Assembly: GCA_030054095.1 (NCBI GenBank)
Contig: JASGCO010000032.1
Coordinates: 1-49,397 of the forward strand
Direction: 5' to 3'
Source: Sediminibacterium sp.
GTDB lineage: Bacteria; Bacteroidota; Bacteroidia; B-17B0; Aurantibacillaceae
Length of the DNA: 49,397 nt
Under the pieces are notes generated by a model. It made no database searches and had not been told where the DNA came from. It saw nothing but the letters and a program-made list of their open reading frames with translations. A program made the translations under genes and the position numbers. This document shows, in pieces, positions 33,346 through 44,800 of the stretch (position 1 is its first letter; each line of letters opens with the position of its first letter).

Positions 33346-33465
33346 TGTAACCGTTTGTTACATCTTCCATTTAAAAATTTTGGGATAGGCAGTTTCACTG
33401 TGAAATTTCCAGAATGTTACAAAAATGTAACCAACGGTATTGAGCTTGTTCAAACGCCTTGTAAC
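33346..33465. promoter_or_regulatory. cluster of five TGTAAC/GTTACA half-sites (putative operator)
   Basis: The 378-base divergent gap 33242-33619 has no gene. It holds the hexamer TGTAAC or its complement five times within 120 bases: TGTAAC-n5-GTTACA (33346-33362), GTTACA-n4-TGTAAC (33416-33431) and a single TGTAAC (33460-33465) lying over the -7 box of the promoter below. A further palindrome TTTCAC-T-GTGAAA is at 33393-33405. The spacing and symmetry fit binding sites for a dimeric regulator, which I cannot name. Confidence 0.5.
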
Positions 33466-33469
33466 TTTG
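33440..33469 (+). promoter_or_regulatory. Bacteroidota-type promoter of the OmpH-RHS operon
   Basis: TTG (33440-33442), a 19-base spacer and TAACTTTG (33462-33469) match the TTG-n19-TAnnTTTG consensus exactly. Transcription would start near 33476, leaving a 5' leader of about 145 bases before the ATG at 33620. One putative operator half-site overlaps the -7 box. In the leader I saw no riboswitch I could name. Confidence 0.65.
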
Positions 33470-33619
33470 TTGAAGTAATACGAGCTCTTTCTCCCAATTG
33501 CTTTATATGACACGGTGATTTTTGTCGCTGCATATAAAACTCATCCTCAAGTAACAAAATACACGCTCTCATTCTGATATTAATCAGGAAAGGGCATTAT
33601 ATAATTAAAATAGCAAATT

Positions 33620-34156
33620 ATGCGTTTCTGTTTAATAATGCTAACGATGGCATTTATTGGCCTTGGATGGCTTTTTTACAAAAGTTCTAATATCCCTTCC
33701 ATTGCCTATGTAAAAAGTTCCGATCTGGTGTACAGTTATCTGGGCATGAAAGACGCTCAGAAAAAACAAGCCGCAGAGGAATCGAAACTTAAAGCCAGCC
33801 TCGATTCCATGCGACTGAATATGGAATCTGAAATCAATCAATACAATGCTTCGTTTGCAGCCTTGTCTAAAACAGAACAATCCAGACAAAAAGAAATCCT
33901 CGCTGCCAAAGAAAATGCCTACCGCAATTTCGGTCAGTCGGTTCAGGAACGCCTTAAAAATTCGGATGAATCTTTAACTACCGGGGTACTGAATCAAATC
34001 AATTCCTTTATTGAGGAATACGGCCAGAAAAAAGGCTATGATATTATTCTTGGTACTACCACCTCTGGTAATATTCTCTATGGCCAAAAATACATGGATA
34101 TAACCAAGGATGTTTTAAAAGAACTTAACGCGTCCTATAAATCAGGCTCGCATTAA
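33620..34156 (+). CDS. OmpH/Skp-family periplasmic chaperone
   Basis: 178 residues. An N-terminal hydrophobic segment (about 3-19) is a signal peptide or anchor, followed by IAYVKSSDLVYSYLGM, the OmpH start strand, a long charged helical arm (about 45-115) and the closing strands YGQKKGYDIILGTTTSGNIL typical of OmpH. Skp/OmpH proteins hold unfolded outer-membrane or secreted proteins in the periplasm. The gene opens a tightly packed transcript (5 and 6 bases between the first three genes) with two giant exported RHS-type proteins, which suggests a chaperone dedicated to them. Bacteroidota usually carry other OmpH copies near bamA, so this may be a specialised paralog. Confidence 0.88.
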   Translation: MRFCLIMLTMAFIGLGWLFYKSSNIPSIAYVKSSDLVYSYLGMKDAQKKQAAEESKLKASLDSMRLNMESEINQYNASFAALSKTEQSRQKEILAAKENAYRNFGQSVQERLKNSDESLTTGVLNQINSFIEEYGQKKGYDIILGTTTSGNILYGQKYMDITKDVLKELNASYKSGSH

Positions 34157-34161
34157 TTGTC

Positions 34162-34794
34162 ATGAAAACAGTGGTTTTACATATCTCGCTTTTGTTATGC
34201 TTACTGATAGGTGGAGCCTGCTCTAAAGAAGTGGCTTCTACCGAGGCGTTTGGCAAATGGCTGAGTAATGCTAAAAATGGATGTATTGTTCACAAATCGG
34301 TTAATGGGCTGGATATTTCCGTTTGTTATCTTCCTCCTCATTATATGGCGGCTCTGGAAATGAGTAAGAAAAATATAAGCTCACGACTTACTTACGATAG
34401 TCTGGTTTCAGCCTATCAATACCAGATCAATGTTTTAATGACTATTGCCGGTAAAAACGATCAGAATGTGTTGTATAAGGATGTCACTAATCCTCAGGAG
34501 TATTCGGAGCGTTTGATGGCGCTTAACTTTGATCTGGAGAATATGGCCCGGCTCAGGGCTAATGGCATAACATACGCTCCCTCGCTTACGTCAATGGAAA
34601 ACACGTATGGTTTGGGTAAGGACATTAAGCTCAATCTTTTGTTTACACCTGCTACAACAAAGGAGGAATTACTTAAATCGGATCATCTGGAGTTTGAATA
34701 CTCGGATGAGTCGTTTGGGATTGGCAATATTATTTGTGCTTTTGATAAAAAAAATATCCACGATAATCTCCCTGTTTTTACAGGGTTTAAATAG
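34162..34794 (+). CDS. predicted lipoprotein of the RHS locus
   Basis: 210 residues. The start MKTVVLHISLLLCLLIGGAC is a lipoprotein-type signal ending in Cys20 (GGAC), so the mature protein is probably lipid-anchored in the outer or inner membrane. The rest is mixed alpha/beta, and I recognise no family. It lies 5 bases after the OmpH-like gene and 6 bases before the first RHS-associated gene. An accessory role in export or surface attachment of the large proteins is possible from position only. Confidence 0.65.
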   Translation: MKTVVLHISLLLCLLIGGACSKEVASTEAFGKWLSNAKNGCIVHKSVNGLDISVCYLPPHYMAALEMSKKNISSRLTYDSLVSAYQYQINVLMTIAGKNDQNVLYKDVTNPQEYSERLMALNFDLENMARLRANGITYAPSLTSMENTYGLGKDIKLNLLFTPATTKEELLKSDHLEFEYSDESFGIGNIICAFDKKNIHDNLPVFTGFK

Positions 34795-34800
34795 TAAACT

Positions 34801-37800
34801 ATGAATAGGATCATCTTTAACAGGAAACAAAAGGAATCGACGCGGCAACGGGCGGCGTTATTTTTAGCCATCATTCTGATTTTGGAAAGCGCGTATCCTA
34901 CGGCCGCGCTGGCTTTAACTAGTGGACCTACGCAACCTGAGTTTGGAAGTTTTGAACCCGTTAATACCAACAGTATGGTGAATGAGTTTACAGGGGATTT
35001 TACTTATAACATTCCGGTGATTAATATTCCGGGAGCTAATGGTGGTGGGTATGCTATGTCGCTGTCGTATCACAGTGGCGAAAATGTGGAGAGTGAAGCC
35101 TCTTGGGTAGGGTATGGCTGGACCCTGAATCCGGGATCCATTATTCGTGGAAAACGCGGTTTTGCCGATGACACTAAAAATACGGTAACTTATTTTAATG
35201 ATGTGCCGTCTAACTGGACGGCCAGCACCGGCGCCAGTGTGGGCAATATTGAAGCCTTTAGTTTTCAGGTACCGCTCTCTGCCAATGCTTCGATCCGTTA
35301 TAATAACTACACAGGTTTTGGCTATACCGCAGGGGCAGGGCTTTCGATCCGCCAGGGGCTTGTGACATTGGGATACTCCGTGTCTGACGGGCAGGGTAGC
35401 TTCTCCGCTCAGGTTAATCCGGCGGCTTTGTTATCCAGCAAAGAAGATAAAAAGAAAAAGGATGATGCCGAAGCTGAATATAAAAAAGCAGGATCAAAAG
35501 AGGAGGCCAAAGCAATTAGGGAAAAATATGCGAAAGATAATCCAAAAAAGAAAGGCAGTTCATTCCTGAAAGCAGTAGGCAGTATGGCAAGCAGCTATGG
35601 CATGTATGCTTTAAGTAATCAGCAAAAACCAACAACGGTAACACCTTATTACGGAAAATCATTCAATGCTAATTTCAACCTTCAAACCTCGCCTGCTCCC
35701 TTCGAAATTGGCCCCCAGTTTGGCTTTACGGGCAATTACAACGAACAGAAAAACATTGCGGTTATTAACCGGAAAGGATACGGCTACTTATACTCTTACG
35801 ATGCGTATTCGGACGCGCAAGGTGTTATGGATTACTATACTGAACGAAATAACATGTACACCAAACGCGACATGTACCTTTCCATTCCGTTCAGTAATGC
35901 CGATGCTTTTTCTGTTAGTGGCGAAGGTGTTGGTGGAGGCTTCCGCCTTCATAGCAGCCGGTCAGGTACCTTTAGACCAAATACTGCAAAAAGCATTACT
36001 GATATTCAGCAGGTAGCAGCAGATGTTAATGTAGGCCTCGAATTTGGTGGAGGTGCTAACATCGGACTCGGGCAGCAGAGCCTGAACATAGACGGTGAAA
36101 CCTGGGCTGATGCCGATAATAGTATTCACGCTCAGTTTTTATCTTCGGGCTACTCAGGAGAAAAGGAAAATTACTTTTTCAGATTTAACGGTGATTTAGG
36201 CGGCGATGTGAATTTCGACAATACTAATAGCTTAAGCAAAGCGGATATTGTACTGGCAAACAGCGGGTTTCCGGGCGCAAAAAAATGCCGGCCGGAGTTT
36301 AACAGTACCTTACTTACTAACTTATCCTTAAGTTCAGCTACTGAACTGGAAAGCGGAACCGTAAACCGCAGTGGTCGTTCTTCTTACATTGGTTATCATA
36401 CCAACGCTGAAATAACCACTAATCAAAAGGCGTATGCCTATGAAAAGAGTAACGATTATGTACTTAACAGTACGTTTAGCACAGGCTTAAGTGTTGACCG
36501 CAGTAAACCGGAACAAATTGGCGAAGTTGCTACTGTAACCGGCGACGGTGCCACCTATGTGTATGGATTGCCGGTTAGTTGCGCTAATGAAAAAAGTTTA
36601 CAATACGACCTAAGCGGAATTAGTGGCAATGATATTGATTACAATTTCTTGGCTTATAAAGATGTGGATGCCGGGCATAAAATGAAAATAGGTCAGGTAG
36701 AGAATGGCTCCTATTATACCTCCTACCTCTTAACACAGATAACCGGAGCGGACTATGTCGATCGTACCATGAACGGCCCTACACCGGATGATTTCGGTTC
36801 CTATACAAAATTTCAATACGAACAACTTTACAAAGTTGCAGCAGGCAATGGTTTTCATTACCGTTCACCTTACACCGGACTAAACTACAGTAAAGGCGAA
36901 GTCTCCGATAAATCAGATGATATGGGAGCTTATTCATCTGGCGATAAAGACATTTACTATTTAAAACAAATCGTCACAAACTCACATATAGCCCGGTTTA
37001 TTACTTCTGACCGCAAAGATGGAATAGAAGCCGCATCGGACGCAACCGCCGATAACAGCAGTACCGCCAAAGGCACCAAAACACTCAAAAAACTGGAACG
37101 TATTGAACTGTACACCAATAACAATGGCCAACCCGGCAAATTGATCAAAAAAGTTATCTTTAAATACGACTACTCACTCTGTAAAGGTTTACCCAACTCT
37201 AACGGAACAGGCAACAGCACCGGAAAGTTAACCCTTAAAGAACTCTGGTTTGAACACGACGGTATTGTATCAGCAAAAATCAGCCCCTACCAGTTTAACT
37301 ACGAGTATCCTACTATTGCCAGTGGTATTGATTATCCAGAAAAATACGATTACATTCAAGACGAATACCTTCCCTTTGCTACTTCACAGAACCCGAATTA
37401 TAGTCCTTTTGCAATAGATGGATGGGGAAATTATCAGGATGCAACTAGTGGTCAAACACGTTTCAATCAATTAAAGGCATGGGTGAATCAAACGCCCCCC
37501 TCTGATTTTGACCCGGCGGCCTGGCAACTTAAACAAATTAAACTCCCTTCCGGTGGTGAAATTCATGTTCAATACGAACAGGACAATTACCTGTACGTAC
37601 AGGACCGGAGAGCGGAAGCATTAGTTAGCCTTTCGTCTGGACAGGATCAGGAATTTGGTTTACTCCCCGACCGGAAATATGAACTAAATACCGCCGACAT
37701 TGGCGTTAGCAGCCCCTCTGAAAAAGCGGCTTTGGTCGCACTTATTAAACAACGTTATACCAATAAAAAAATCTACTTTAAATTTCTCTACGCCTTGCTT

Positions 37801-40800
37801 GGCACTAATCCGGCACTCGACAAATGTAACTCGGACTACATCAGCGGCTATGTTAATTTTTTAGACGCCTATATCAATAACTCCGGTAATGTCGAAATCA
37901 AAATCGGGAATCCGGGTGCTTCCGACTATGGCCTGCCAAGGCAAATCTGTCTTGATTTGGTGAAAAAACAAAAAGGCGGTAAATTAAATCCATTCGGTAA
38001 TTGCGACGCGGATGAAAACGGCGTTCAGAACGGACAAAGCGTAAAAGATATTGTCTCTCAATTAATCAGTAAAATAGGCGTTTCGTTTTTCAGCGATGGG
38101 CTGTCTTGCCTGGAAGTAAACTCCGCGCTTTCTTACTTCAAAATTCCGTGCCTGAAAGCAAAAAAAGGCGGCGGCATCAGAGTGAAACGCCTCTTAATGT
38201 TTGATAAAAATGGCATTGATACTAATACCAGTGCCCTATACGGCAGTGAGTACTTATACCAGGAAGCGGATGGGTCAAGTAGCGGCGTAGCCACTAATGA
38301 ACCCGCCAGCATGCGGGATGAAAACGCGCTGATTACCTTTATGCCGCAACGCACCGATCAAAAATTCTTATCCAAAGCCATCTCAGGAACCGATCGCGAA
38401 CAATTTGAGGGGCCCATCGGCGAATCGCTACTCCCTGCCGCTTCTGTTGGGTACCGCCGCGTGATAACGAAAAATATCCATAACGGCAAAACCAATACGG
38501 GATTTATTGTAAATGAATTTAATACGGTAAAAGATTATCCGTTCGACATGCAGTATGACAATGGCAGTAAAAGTGGGGTTAGCTATACACAAATAGACCA
38601 GGAAAAAGACTGGATGAATCTGCCTGCCATTGTATTAAACTATAATGTAGCGAATGTATGGGCTAGTCAGGGCTACCGTTTTATCTTGAACAGTATGCAC
38701 GGGCAACCAAAATCTGTTAAAACATACGCGGGTGAATACACTTCCGGTAATGGTGGCGTACTAAGCACCTATTACGAAAGCAGTTCTACTGAATACGAAT
38801 ACTTTGAACCCGGTGAGCCCGTTAACGTTAAAAAAGCCGATGGCAGCATCGTACAAATGCAGGCAGGAAAAGAGATGGAGGTTGTTTTTGAGAAAAAGCA
38901 GGTAGAAGATGTAACAGTAGATGGCAGTATAGAAGTTGACTTTGGTGTAGGGATGGCAGGCATTATTCCCTTACCCCAGGCGTCGCTTTCTCCGCTACTG
39001 AATTATAATGAAAGTAAACTACGTACCCATGTTACTACTAAAGTAATACAGTACCCCGTTATTCAACGCCGTGTAAAAACAAAACAAGAAGGCATTGTTC
39101 ATATAACCGAAAACGTGGCATTTAACGCGGCAACGGGCAATCCCATTGTTGTACGCACCAGCGATGGCTATAACGGACTTGACTTGCCTAATGACAACTC
39201 ACATAATGGCGTCTATACCGCATACACCATTCCTGCTTATACACAGTATACCGACATGGGTCAAAAAGCAAGCAATGAGCGGTTTAGTTTTAGTACCGCT
39301 ATGCTTAATGCTGTTACCTATCAGGCATTAACAAACAAACTTGTGTTTTCTCAAGGGCCCTCTGCCTGCGATGCGCTTAAATTAATAAGTAAAGGAGATT
39401 TGCTCGCCATTAAGGGCTCAGGGGCAGGCATCTTCTATTTTCATGTTACTGACGTAAACGGTTACGAAGTATCGTTGGCACTTACTGCCAATCTTAACAC
39501 ATCCGCATCTATTACTAACCCTTTAACTAAAGTAGAGATTGTCAGAAGCGGTAAAGCCAATTTACTGAATGTTGCTGCCGGTAGTTACGTTACCTATGGA
39601 CAAAGCAATAGTACAAATGGCAGTTTGGCACTGAGTGCTGAGCAGCAAACGTTTATTAATGACCTGAACACCGCTTTGGCAGGACTACAAAACTCAACTA
39701 TCAGCACAGCTAACATTTCCACCTGCCTTAACGGAGGGCGGTCTGGCAAAATAACGTTCAGTAAAACAGCATCACCTCCCTATATGTTCAGCATCTCATT
39801 TCCGCAAGCTGACGGAAAAACCTGTGGCATAAATGATTTACCTTATTTAGCTACGGGTAGTATTTACGTTGATCCTATCAGTGGGCTCATTAAATACAAA
39901 ACTGATGCAAATGCGTGTGTTGTATATACACTACCGGCTTGTATGCAGTTCTGCGCTGTTGGCAATACACCTTTCTTAGTTACTAAAGTCATTTCTGCTT
40001 CAGCGCAAACGCTTGAAGATAAATGGGATATTGATGCTGGCATGTATCCTGCAATCAATCTGCCTTCAGGGCTAAACGATTATGAAAATGGCAGAGCCGG
40101 CAGATGGAAAGTACTTAGTAGTTATGTGTATAATAGCCCCGTTACCGGTGGCGCTAAAGACGTTTTGCCTGATACTGAACGCAATTATAAAGACGCAGGC
40201 ACATATACCCTGGAATTATTTAACTGGAAAAACACTGGTGCCAACTCCGCTAAATGGATTAAAACATCAACGGTTACCAAATACTCTCCTGCCGGAGAAG
40301 CCCTTGAGGAGCAGGACGCACTTGGCATGTATAGCAGCGCCAAACTGGGCTACAAAAACATGGTACCCTACCTTGTTGCTCAAAATAGCGCTTATACATT
40401 CAGTGCCTTTGAAAGTTTTGAAAATATTTACGGCGCTAAATTTGAAGACGGGGTTGTTGCTGTAAGCAGTCAGCATGATGTGTCATCAGGCAATAAAGGC
40501 CATTCAGGAAAAGGCACCTACAAACTATCTGGAAGCGGAAACTTCAGGTTTAATAGCTTTAATGCCGGAAGTAGTATTGCAGGAAGCACTAATGGGATGA
40601 GCCTGAAAGTATGGGTGAAAGATAACAGCAATAGTGTTATGCCACTTAAGGGAAACCTTTTAAAGACTGGCGCATCACCAGCCACTACGCCACTTACTTT
40701 CAAAAAAGTTGCTCAAACCGGCGAATGGACGCTTTACGAAGCCATCGAAAAAAATCTGCAGATTGGCGCAACCTATCAGTTTGAATTGTTAAGCAACTTA

Positions 40801-41052
40801 GCATCAGGCACTATTCATATTGATGATGTAAGACAACAACCGCTAAACACACAAATGGTAGCATACGTGTATGATCCAACTACGCTTCGTTTGTTAACCA
40901 GTTTTGACGACCAGCATTTCGGCGTCTTTTATCAATACAATCAGGAGGGAAAACTGGTGAGAAAAATGATAGAAACCGAACGCGGCATGAAAACAGTTAC
41001 TGAATCACAATATAACAGCCCACGCAAAGAACGTTCACCAAATCTGGAGTAA
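34801..41052 (+). CDS. giant exported RHS-associated protein (component A)
   Basis: 2,083 residues. A long-n-region signal peptide (about 1-39, ending AALA) is followed by FGSFEPVNTNSMVNEFTGDF and a segment with LSYHSGENVESEASWVGYGW, the start typical of Bacteroidota RHS/YD-repeat and SpvB-like proteins. A Lys/Glu/Ala-rich insert (about 213-255) breaks the N-terminal part. Long beta-rich stretches follow; near 1,870-2,020 there is a carbohydrate-binding-like sandwich (HSGKGTYKLSGSGNF ... IHIDDVR), and the end carries VYDPTTLRLLTSFDDQHFG and GKLVRKMIETERG, a known closing segment of this family. YD repeats themselves are nearly absent, being encoded two genes downstream. It probably forms one part of a surface or toxin shell. 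No T9SS tail was recognised. Confidence 0.8.
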   Translation: MNRIIFNRKQKESTRQRAALFLAIILILESAYPTAALALTSGPTQPEFGSFEPVNTNSMVNEFTGDFTYNIPVINIPGANGGGYAMSLSYHSGENVESEASWVGYGWTLNPGSIIRGKRGFADDTKNTVTYFNDVPSNWTASTGASVGNIEAFSFQVPLSANASIRYNNYTGFGYTAGAGLSIRQGLVTLGYSVSDGQGSFSAQVNPAALLSSKEDKKKKDDAEAEYKKAGSKEEAKAIREKYAKDNPKKKGSSFLKAVGSMASSYGMYALSNQQKPTTVTPYYGKSFNANFNLQTSPAPFEIGPQFGFTGNYNEQKNIAVINRKGYGYLYSYDAYSDAQGVMDYYTERNNMYTKRDMYLSIPFSNADAFSVSGEGVGGGFRLHSSRSGTFRPNTAKSITDIQQVAADVNVGLEFGGGANIGLGQQSLNIDGETWADADNSIHAQFLSSGYSGEKENYFFRFNGDLGGDVNFDNTNSLSKADIVLANSGFPGAKKCRPEFNSTLLTNLSLSSATELESGTVNRSGRSSYIGYHTNAEITTNQKAYAYEKSNDYVLNSTFSTGLSVDRSKPEQIGEVATVTGDGATYVYGLPVSCANEKSLQYDLSGISGNDIDYNFLAYKDVDAGHKMKIGQVENGSYYTSYLLTQITGADYVDRTMNGPTPDDFGSYTKFQYEQLYKVAAGNGFHYRSPYTGLNYSKGEVSDKSDDMGAYSSGDKDIYYLKQIVTNSHIARFITSDRKDGIEAASDATADNSSTAKGTKTLKKLERIELYTNNNGQPGKLIKKVIFKYDYSLCKGLPNSNGTGNSTGKLTLKELWFEHDGIVSAKISPYQFNYEYPTIASGIDYPEKYDYIQDEYLPFATSQNPNYSPFAIDGWGNYQDATSGQTRFNQLKAWVNQTPPSDFDPAAWQLKQIKLPSGGEIHVQYEQDNYLYVQDRRAEALVSLSSGQDQEFGLLPDRKYELNTADIGVSSPSEKAALVALIKQRYTNKKIYFKFLYALLGTNPALDKCNSDYISGYVNFLDAYINNSGNVEIKIGNPGASDYGLPRQICLDLVKKQKGGKLNPFGNCDADENGVQNGQSVKDIVSQLISKIGVSFFSDGLSCLEVNSALSYFKIPCLKAKKGGGIRVKRLLMFDKNGIDTNTSALYGSEYLYQEADGSSSGVATNEPASMRDENALITFMPQRTDQKFLSKAISGTDREQFEGPIGESLLPAASVGYRRVITKNIHNGKTNTGFIVNEFNTVKDYPFDMQYDNGSKSGVSYTQIDQEKDWMNLPAIVLNYNVANVWASQGYRFILNSMHGQPKSVKTYAGEYTSGNGGVLSTYYESSSTEYEYFEPGEPVNVKKADGSIVQMQAGKEMEVVFEKKQVEDVTVDGSIEVDFGVGMAGIIPLPQASLSPLLNYNESKLRTHVTTKVIQYPVIQRRVKTKQEGIVHITENVAFNAATGNPIVVRTSDGYNGLDLPNDNSHNGVYTAYTIPAYTQYTDMGQKASNERFSFSTAMLNAVTYQALTNKLVFSQGPSACDALKLISKGDLLAIKGSGAGIFYFHVTDVNGYEVSLALTANLNTSASITNPLTKVEIVRSGKANLLNVAAGSYVTYGQSNSTNGSLALSAEQQTFINDLNTALAGLQNSTISTANISTCLNGGRSGKITFSKTASPPYMFSISFPQADGKTCGINDLPYLATGSIYVDPISGLIKYKTDANACVVYTLPACMQFCAVGNTPFLVTKVISASAQTLEDKWDIDAGMYPAINLPSGLNDYENGRAGRWKVLSSYVYNSPVTGGAKDVLPDTERNYKDAGTYTLELFNWKNTGANSAKWIKTSTVTKYSPAGEALEEQDALGMYSSAKLGYKNMVPYLVAQNSAYTFSAFESFENIYGAKFEDGVVAVSSQHDVSSGNKGHSGKGTYKLSGSGNFRFNSFNAGSSIAGSTNGMSLKVWVKDNSNSVMPLKGNLLKTGASPATTPLTFKKVAQTGEWTLYEAIEKNLQIGATYQFELLSNLASGTIHIDDVRQQPLNTQMVAYVYDPTTLRLLTSFDDQHFGVFYQYNQEGKLVRKMIETERGMKTVTESQYNSPRKERSPNLE

Positions 41053-41091
41053 TTACAACACTATCTCTTATCTGTTAAAGACATATAATTT

Positions 41092-41829
41092 ATGAAATCT
41101 ACCTTTCGATATATCAGCGTATGTATTGCGACCGGACTTCTGTTAAGTTTTAAGCCCGTTTCGCCAGAATTTACCGAAATCCGGGATGTATTTAACCGCT
41201 TAAATACAGCACCCACTCCTGAAAAAGAATCTACACTGATTCGCTATCAGGTAACTTCGGTAAGTAAATCGCCCGAAAAAAACGGAACAGCGATTACCAA
41301 TAAATCTACATTTGAACTATTCGCGTCGCGCAAACAAAACAGGGTTTATAGTCAGGACATGATCGTTCTAAAAGATCAGGAAACTACTTTTGCCATTCTC
41401 CCCTCCCGAAAAATGATCTACATTTCAGATGCGGTCACAGGAAAAAAAGATGAAAATATATACAGCCGACTGAGAACCCTTCAGGATACTATCTTCGGAA
41501 ATGCGGAACAGGTAACCACCCAAAAGGTAAAGGAACAGCCCCATGACAAAATCATTCATATCACACTTAACAAGCGCATGTCAGGCTTTCTTGGCATTAA
41601 AAAAATACAGTACTACATCAACAGTTCAGACAAAACCTTAAAACGTGTTTTTATAGAATACGGCAACGGCAACCCACTGATAAGCTTAGATTACGTATTT
41701 ACTCAAACCGTATTTCATTGTAAAGAACAAGACATGAGCATTCCGGTTAAAAAGCTCGTGTTTCAATCAGCAAAAACAGCACTTCCGGTGTATGCGGACT
41801 ATAAAGTAATTGATAACAGAAAAAAGTAA
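41092..41829 (+). CDS. exported protein of unknown function between the two RHS-type genes
   Basis: 245 residues. A signal-peptide-like start (MKSTFRYISVCIATGLLLS, about 1-20) is followed by a beta-strand-rich chain without cysteine clusters (TFELFASRKQNRVYSQDM, TFAILPSRKMIYISD, QYYINSSDKTLKRVFIEYG). The strand pattern resembles LolA-type half-barrels that carry lipids or lipoproteins, but I cannot name the family and treat that as a guess. It sits 39 bases after component A and 60 bases before component B, so it is most likely part of their operon and an accessory in their passage or folding. Confidence 0.65.
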   Translation: MKSTFRYISVCIATGLLLSFKPVSPEFTEIRDVFNRLNTAPTPEKESTLIRYQVTSVSKSPEKNGTAITNKSTFELFASRKQNRVYSQDMIVLKDQETTFAILPSRKMIYISDAVTGKKDENIYSRLRTLQDTIFGNAEQVTTQKVKEQPHDKIIHITLNKRMSGFLGIKKIQYYINSSDKTLKRVFIEYGNGNPLISLDYVFTQTVFHCKEQDMSIPVKKLVFQSAKTALPVYADYKVIDNRKK

Positions 41830-41889
41830 CAGCACAACGTAAACACTTGATGATTGCTGCACATGATAAAAATTAAAACAGACATCGAT

Positions 41890-44800
41890 ATGAAAAGGAA
41901 TTATTTTTTGAAACTTTTGGCTCTGGGCTTAATTTGGTGTTTAACCATAACGACTTTTACGGCACAAACAAAAACACCAAAAGTCAATTTCAGATACAAC
42001 GCCAGCGCTACTACTAAGCAACTTTATTTGCGCGACAATCCCCCACCTTCTGTTTTTGCATGTAACAAGCCGAGGCCAGTCAGTAATCTGAGAAAAGCTA
42101 TGCTGTACGCTATTGCTAACTGGAAAGGCGATTATGATGGCAGCAACACACAATTTACCATTAATTTAACCATAAAGGCCTACCCTAACTTCAACAATTC
42201 GGGCACACCACTGGCTACTTATATCAAAAGTCTTGTTATTAAGAAAGAAGTACCTCAATCGTACGTAGCCATTGATATTACCGGACTACACTCTAGCGCG
42301 AATCTAATTGAAGTTACCGTCAGTCATGTTACTTCGGGTTCTGCTAATCCTACCATTCAAAACCAGATACAAACAGATGTTTATTTTACCGAAGAATTTG
42401 ATTACGATGTAGCTTATGATGCCATTAATCCCATGTTTGAGAATGCTTCTTGTAACATTACCGGAAACGAAGCCACTTTTAATTGGTCGGGTTGCGGCAC
42501 CCCTGCTCCTAATTTCCAGTTTCAACTGCTACGTTTATATAATACCGATCAGGTGAAAACTACCAATGAATCGGACATTACTACCCTTGTGGATTGGGAC
42601 AAGGCACTTACCATAGAAACGGGCAACAGTTTACAGGAAATTACATTAACCATGGCTGAGGGCACCGGCTACTATTTATGGCGGGTCAGGCCTATTGGTA
42701 ATGCATACGAGGGTGGCATTGCTAATTACCGGAACTGGGGGGTATGGAGTGTTACAGGTGTTTATACACAAGGAAACGCGTATGCTATTACAAACAATCT
42801 TTCGGCCACACAACAGTTAACCCCACATCTGTTCTACTACGCTCAACCCAACAGTGAAGAAAACCGTAACTGGATGTTTAACCGCTCCTTTATTGAAGGA
42901 GACGCCTTAAACAAAGGACAGGTAAGCATAGGCGAAGGGATTTCGTATGCGAATGGTTTGTTAATGACGCAGCAAACACAAGCTAAAATAGCATCAGAAG
43001 ACAAAATACTGGCCAATCAGGTAATTTACGATTATAGTGGCCGCCCGGCATTAAACGCCATGGGTGCCCCGGTAAACAAACCGCAATTGGGTTATATCAG
43101 CAATTACATCCGAAATGCGAATGCCAATACCTATTCCGCCGCTGATTTTGACGCAAACAGCAACTTTAATAATCCTGGCTTGTTTGATACCACTGCAACA
43201 GATGGCCCCGGCAGATATTATTCTAACCTTAACACACTGGAAGAGGAAGTACCCAGCGCCAACGGCCTTCCGTTTAGCCGTACACTTTACATGCGCGACG
43301 GAACTTCAAAACCCAAAGAGCAGTCGGGTCCGGGCAAAACGTTTAAACTGGGCAACACCGGTAACGACCGTCATACAACACGCAACTACAATTCGGGCGT
43401 AGCCCCTATAGAATTGATTACCATATTTGGTGATGAGGCCCCCGAAGCCACCAGTGTATATAAAACCATTACTACCGACGCGAACAATCAATCCTCGGTA
43501 ACTTACATCTCTAAAGAAGGGCAAACCATTGCCTCCTGTCTTTCAGGGCCTGGCGCGTCTAATCTCGACCCTTTACCTTCGCAACCAGCCAATCCATTGA
43601 TGATTGATTACTTCCTTGATAACAATTCTGCTTATGATAATAACAAAGGTTTGATTGCTTCTAAAAACATTGTGCTTACGGAACCTACCTCCGTTAAGAT
43701 CAGTTACGCCCTTACACCTGGCGCTTTTTCAGATAATTGCAACGCCTTTTGCGCTACCTGCGATTACCGCGTACGTATCAAAATCATTAACAATGATGAC
43801 CCTGGCGCTACGCCAATAACAGCATTGGATAAACTAGTTAATCCTACCAGTGGCACAAGTGGTTGCAGCGGTACCGCAGTTACCGATCCCAATCTTCCTT
43901 ATACCGTATTGCTTCAACCCGGAGCTTACACCATAGAACGTATTATTGAAGCTTATCAAGCCAATCCAAATGGTGATCTGACGGCCACACCTGTAGCAAT
44001 TCAGCCGGGCATCACGCATGTGGATCAGTACCTGATAAAACTTGAAAATGCCATACGCAATAATTTCAATAGCGGCACGGCCATCATTGTTAATGATGCC
44101 GGAATTCCTACCGGCGCACCTGCTGTTTCCATGAGCAGTCTCTGGTCTTTCCTAACCACTCCGTTTGGTCAACAGCCTGATATGAATGGCTTATATGCCC
44201 TTCTGAATATTGACCCAAATAACAGCCCTGACCATGTTAATATTAAAATTAACTGTGACGTTATTACTATTCCCATTAAAACCTGCCCAACTGAATCGTG
44301 TCCGGTTAACAATGATTTTGAAAAATACCTTCAAGATTGGTGCAGCGCTAAAGGATTAAGCTACACTACCGTTGCATCTATAATCATTCCCGGATATAGT
44401 ACCGGCGAGTTCAACACTGTTATTGCCAACATGATTGATCCGTCTTGTGGTAATTACAATTGCGAATTGTTGTTCCAATGCTGGAAATCGACCATCAACA
44501 GCTACGAATCGTTGCAGGGGTTAGCAGGCACACCACTTGCCGCCTCCGGCGCGGGTATGAGCATGCCTTCCGGCAACTATACACCAGACTATCTGGATCT
44601 GTTCTTAACTTGTGCCGGCTATAAAATAAAAGGCATCAGTAACGCCGTTGGTGGTTCCGGATGTAACAATCCCGGCTATAAATTTCACCCCTATGCCTAC
44701 TTTAAATACACCAATGGCGCCTGTACCAGTTGCGAACAACTGTTCTACACCTTAGTAAACGGCAGCTTGAATGGTTATCCGCCAAGTCCTGATTTTATTA

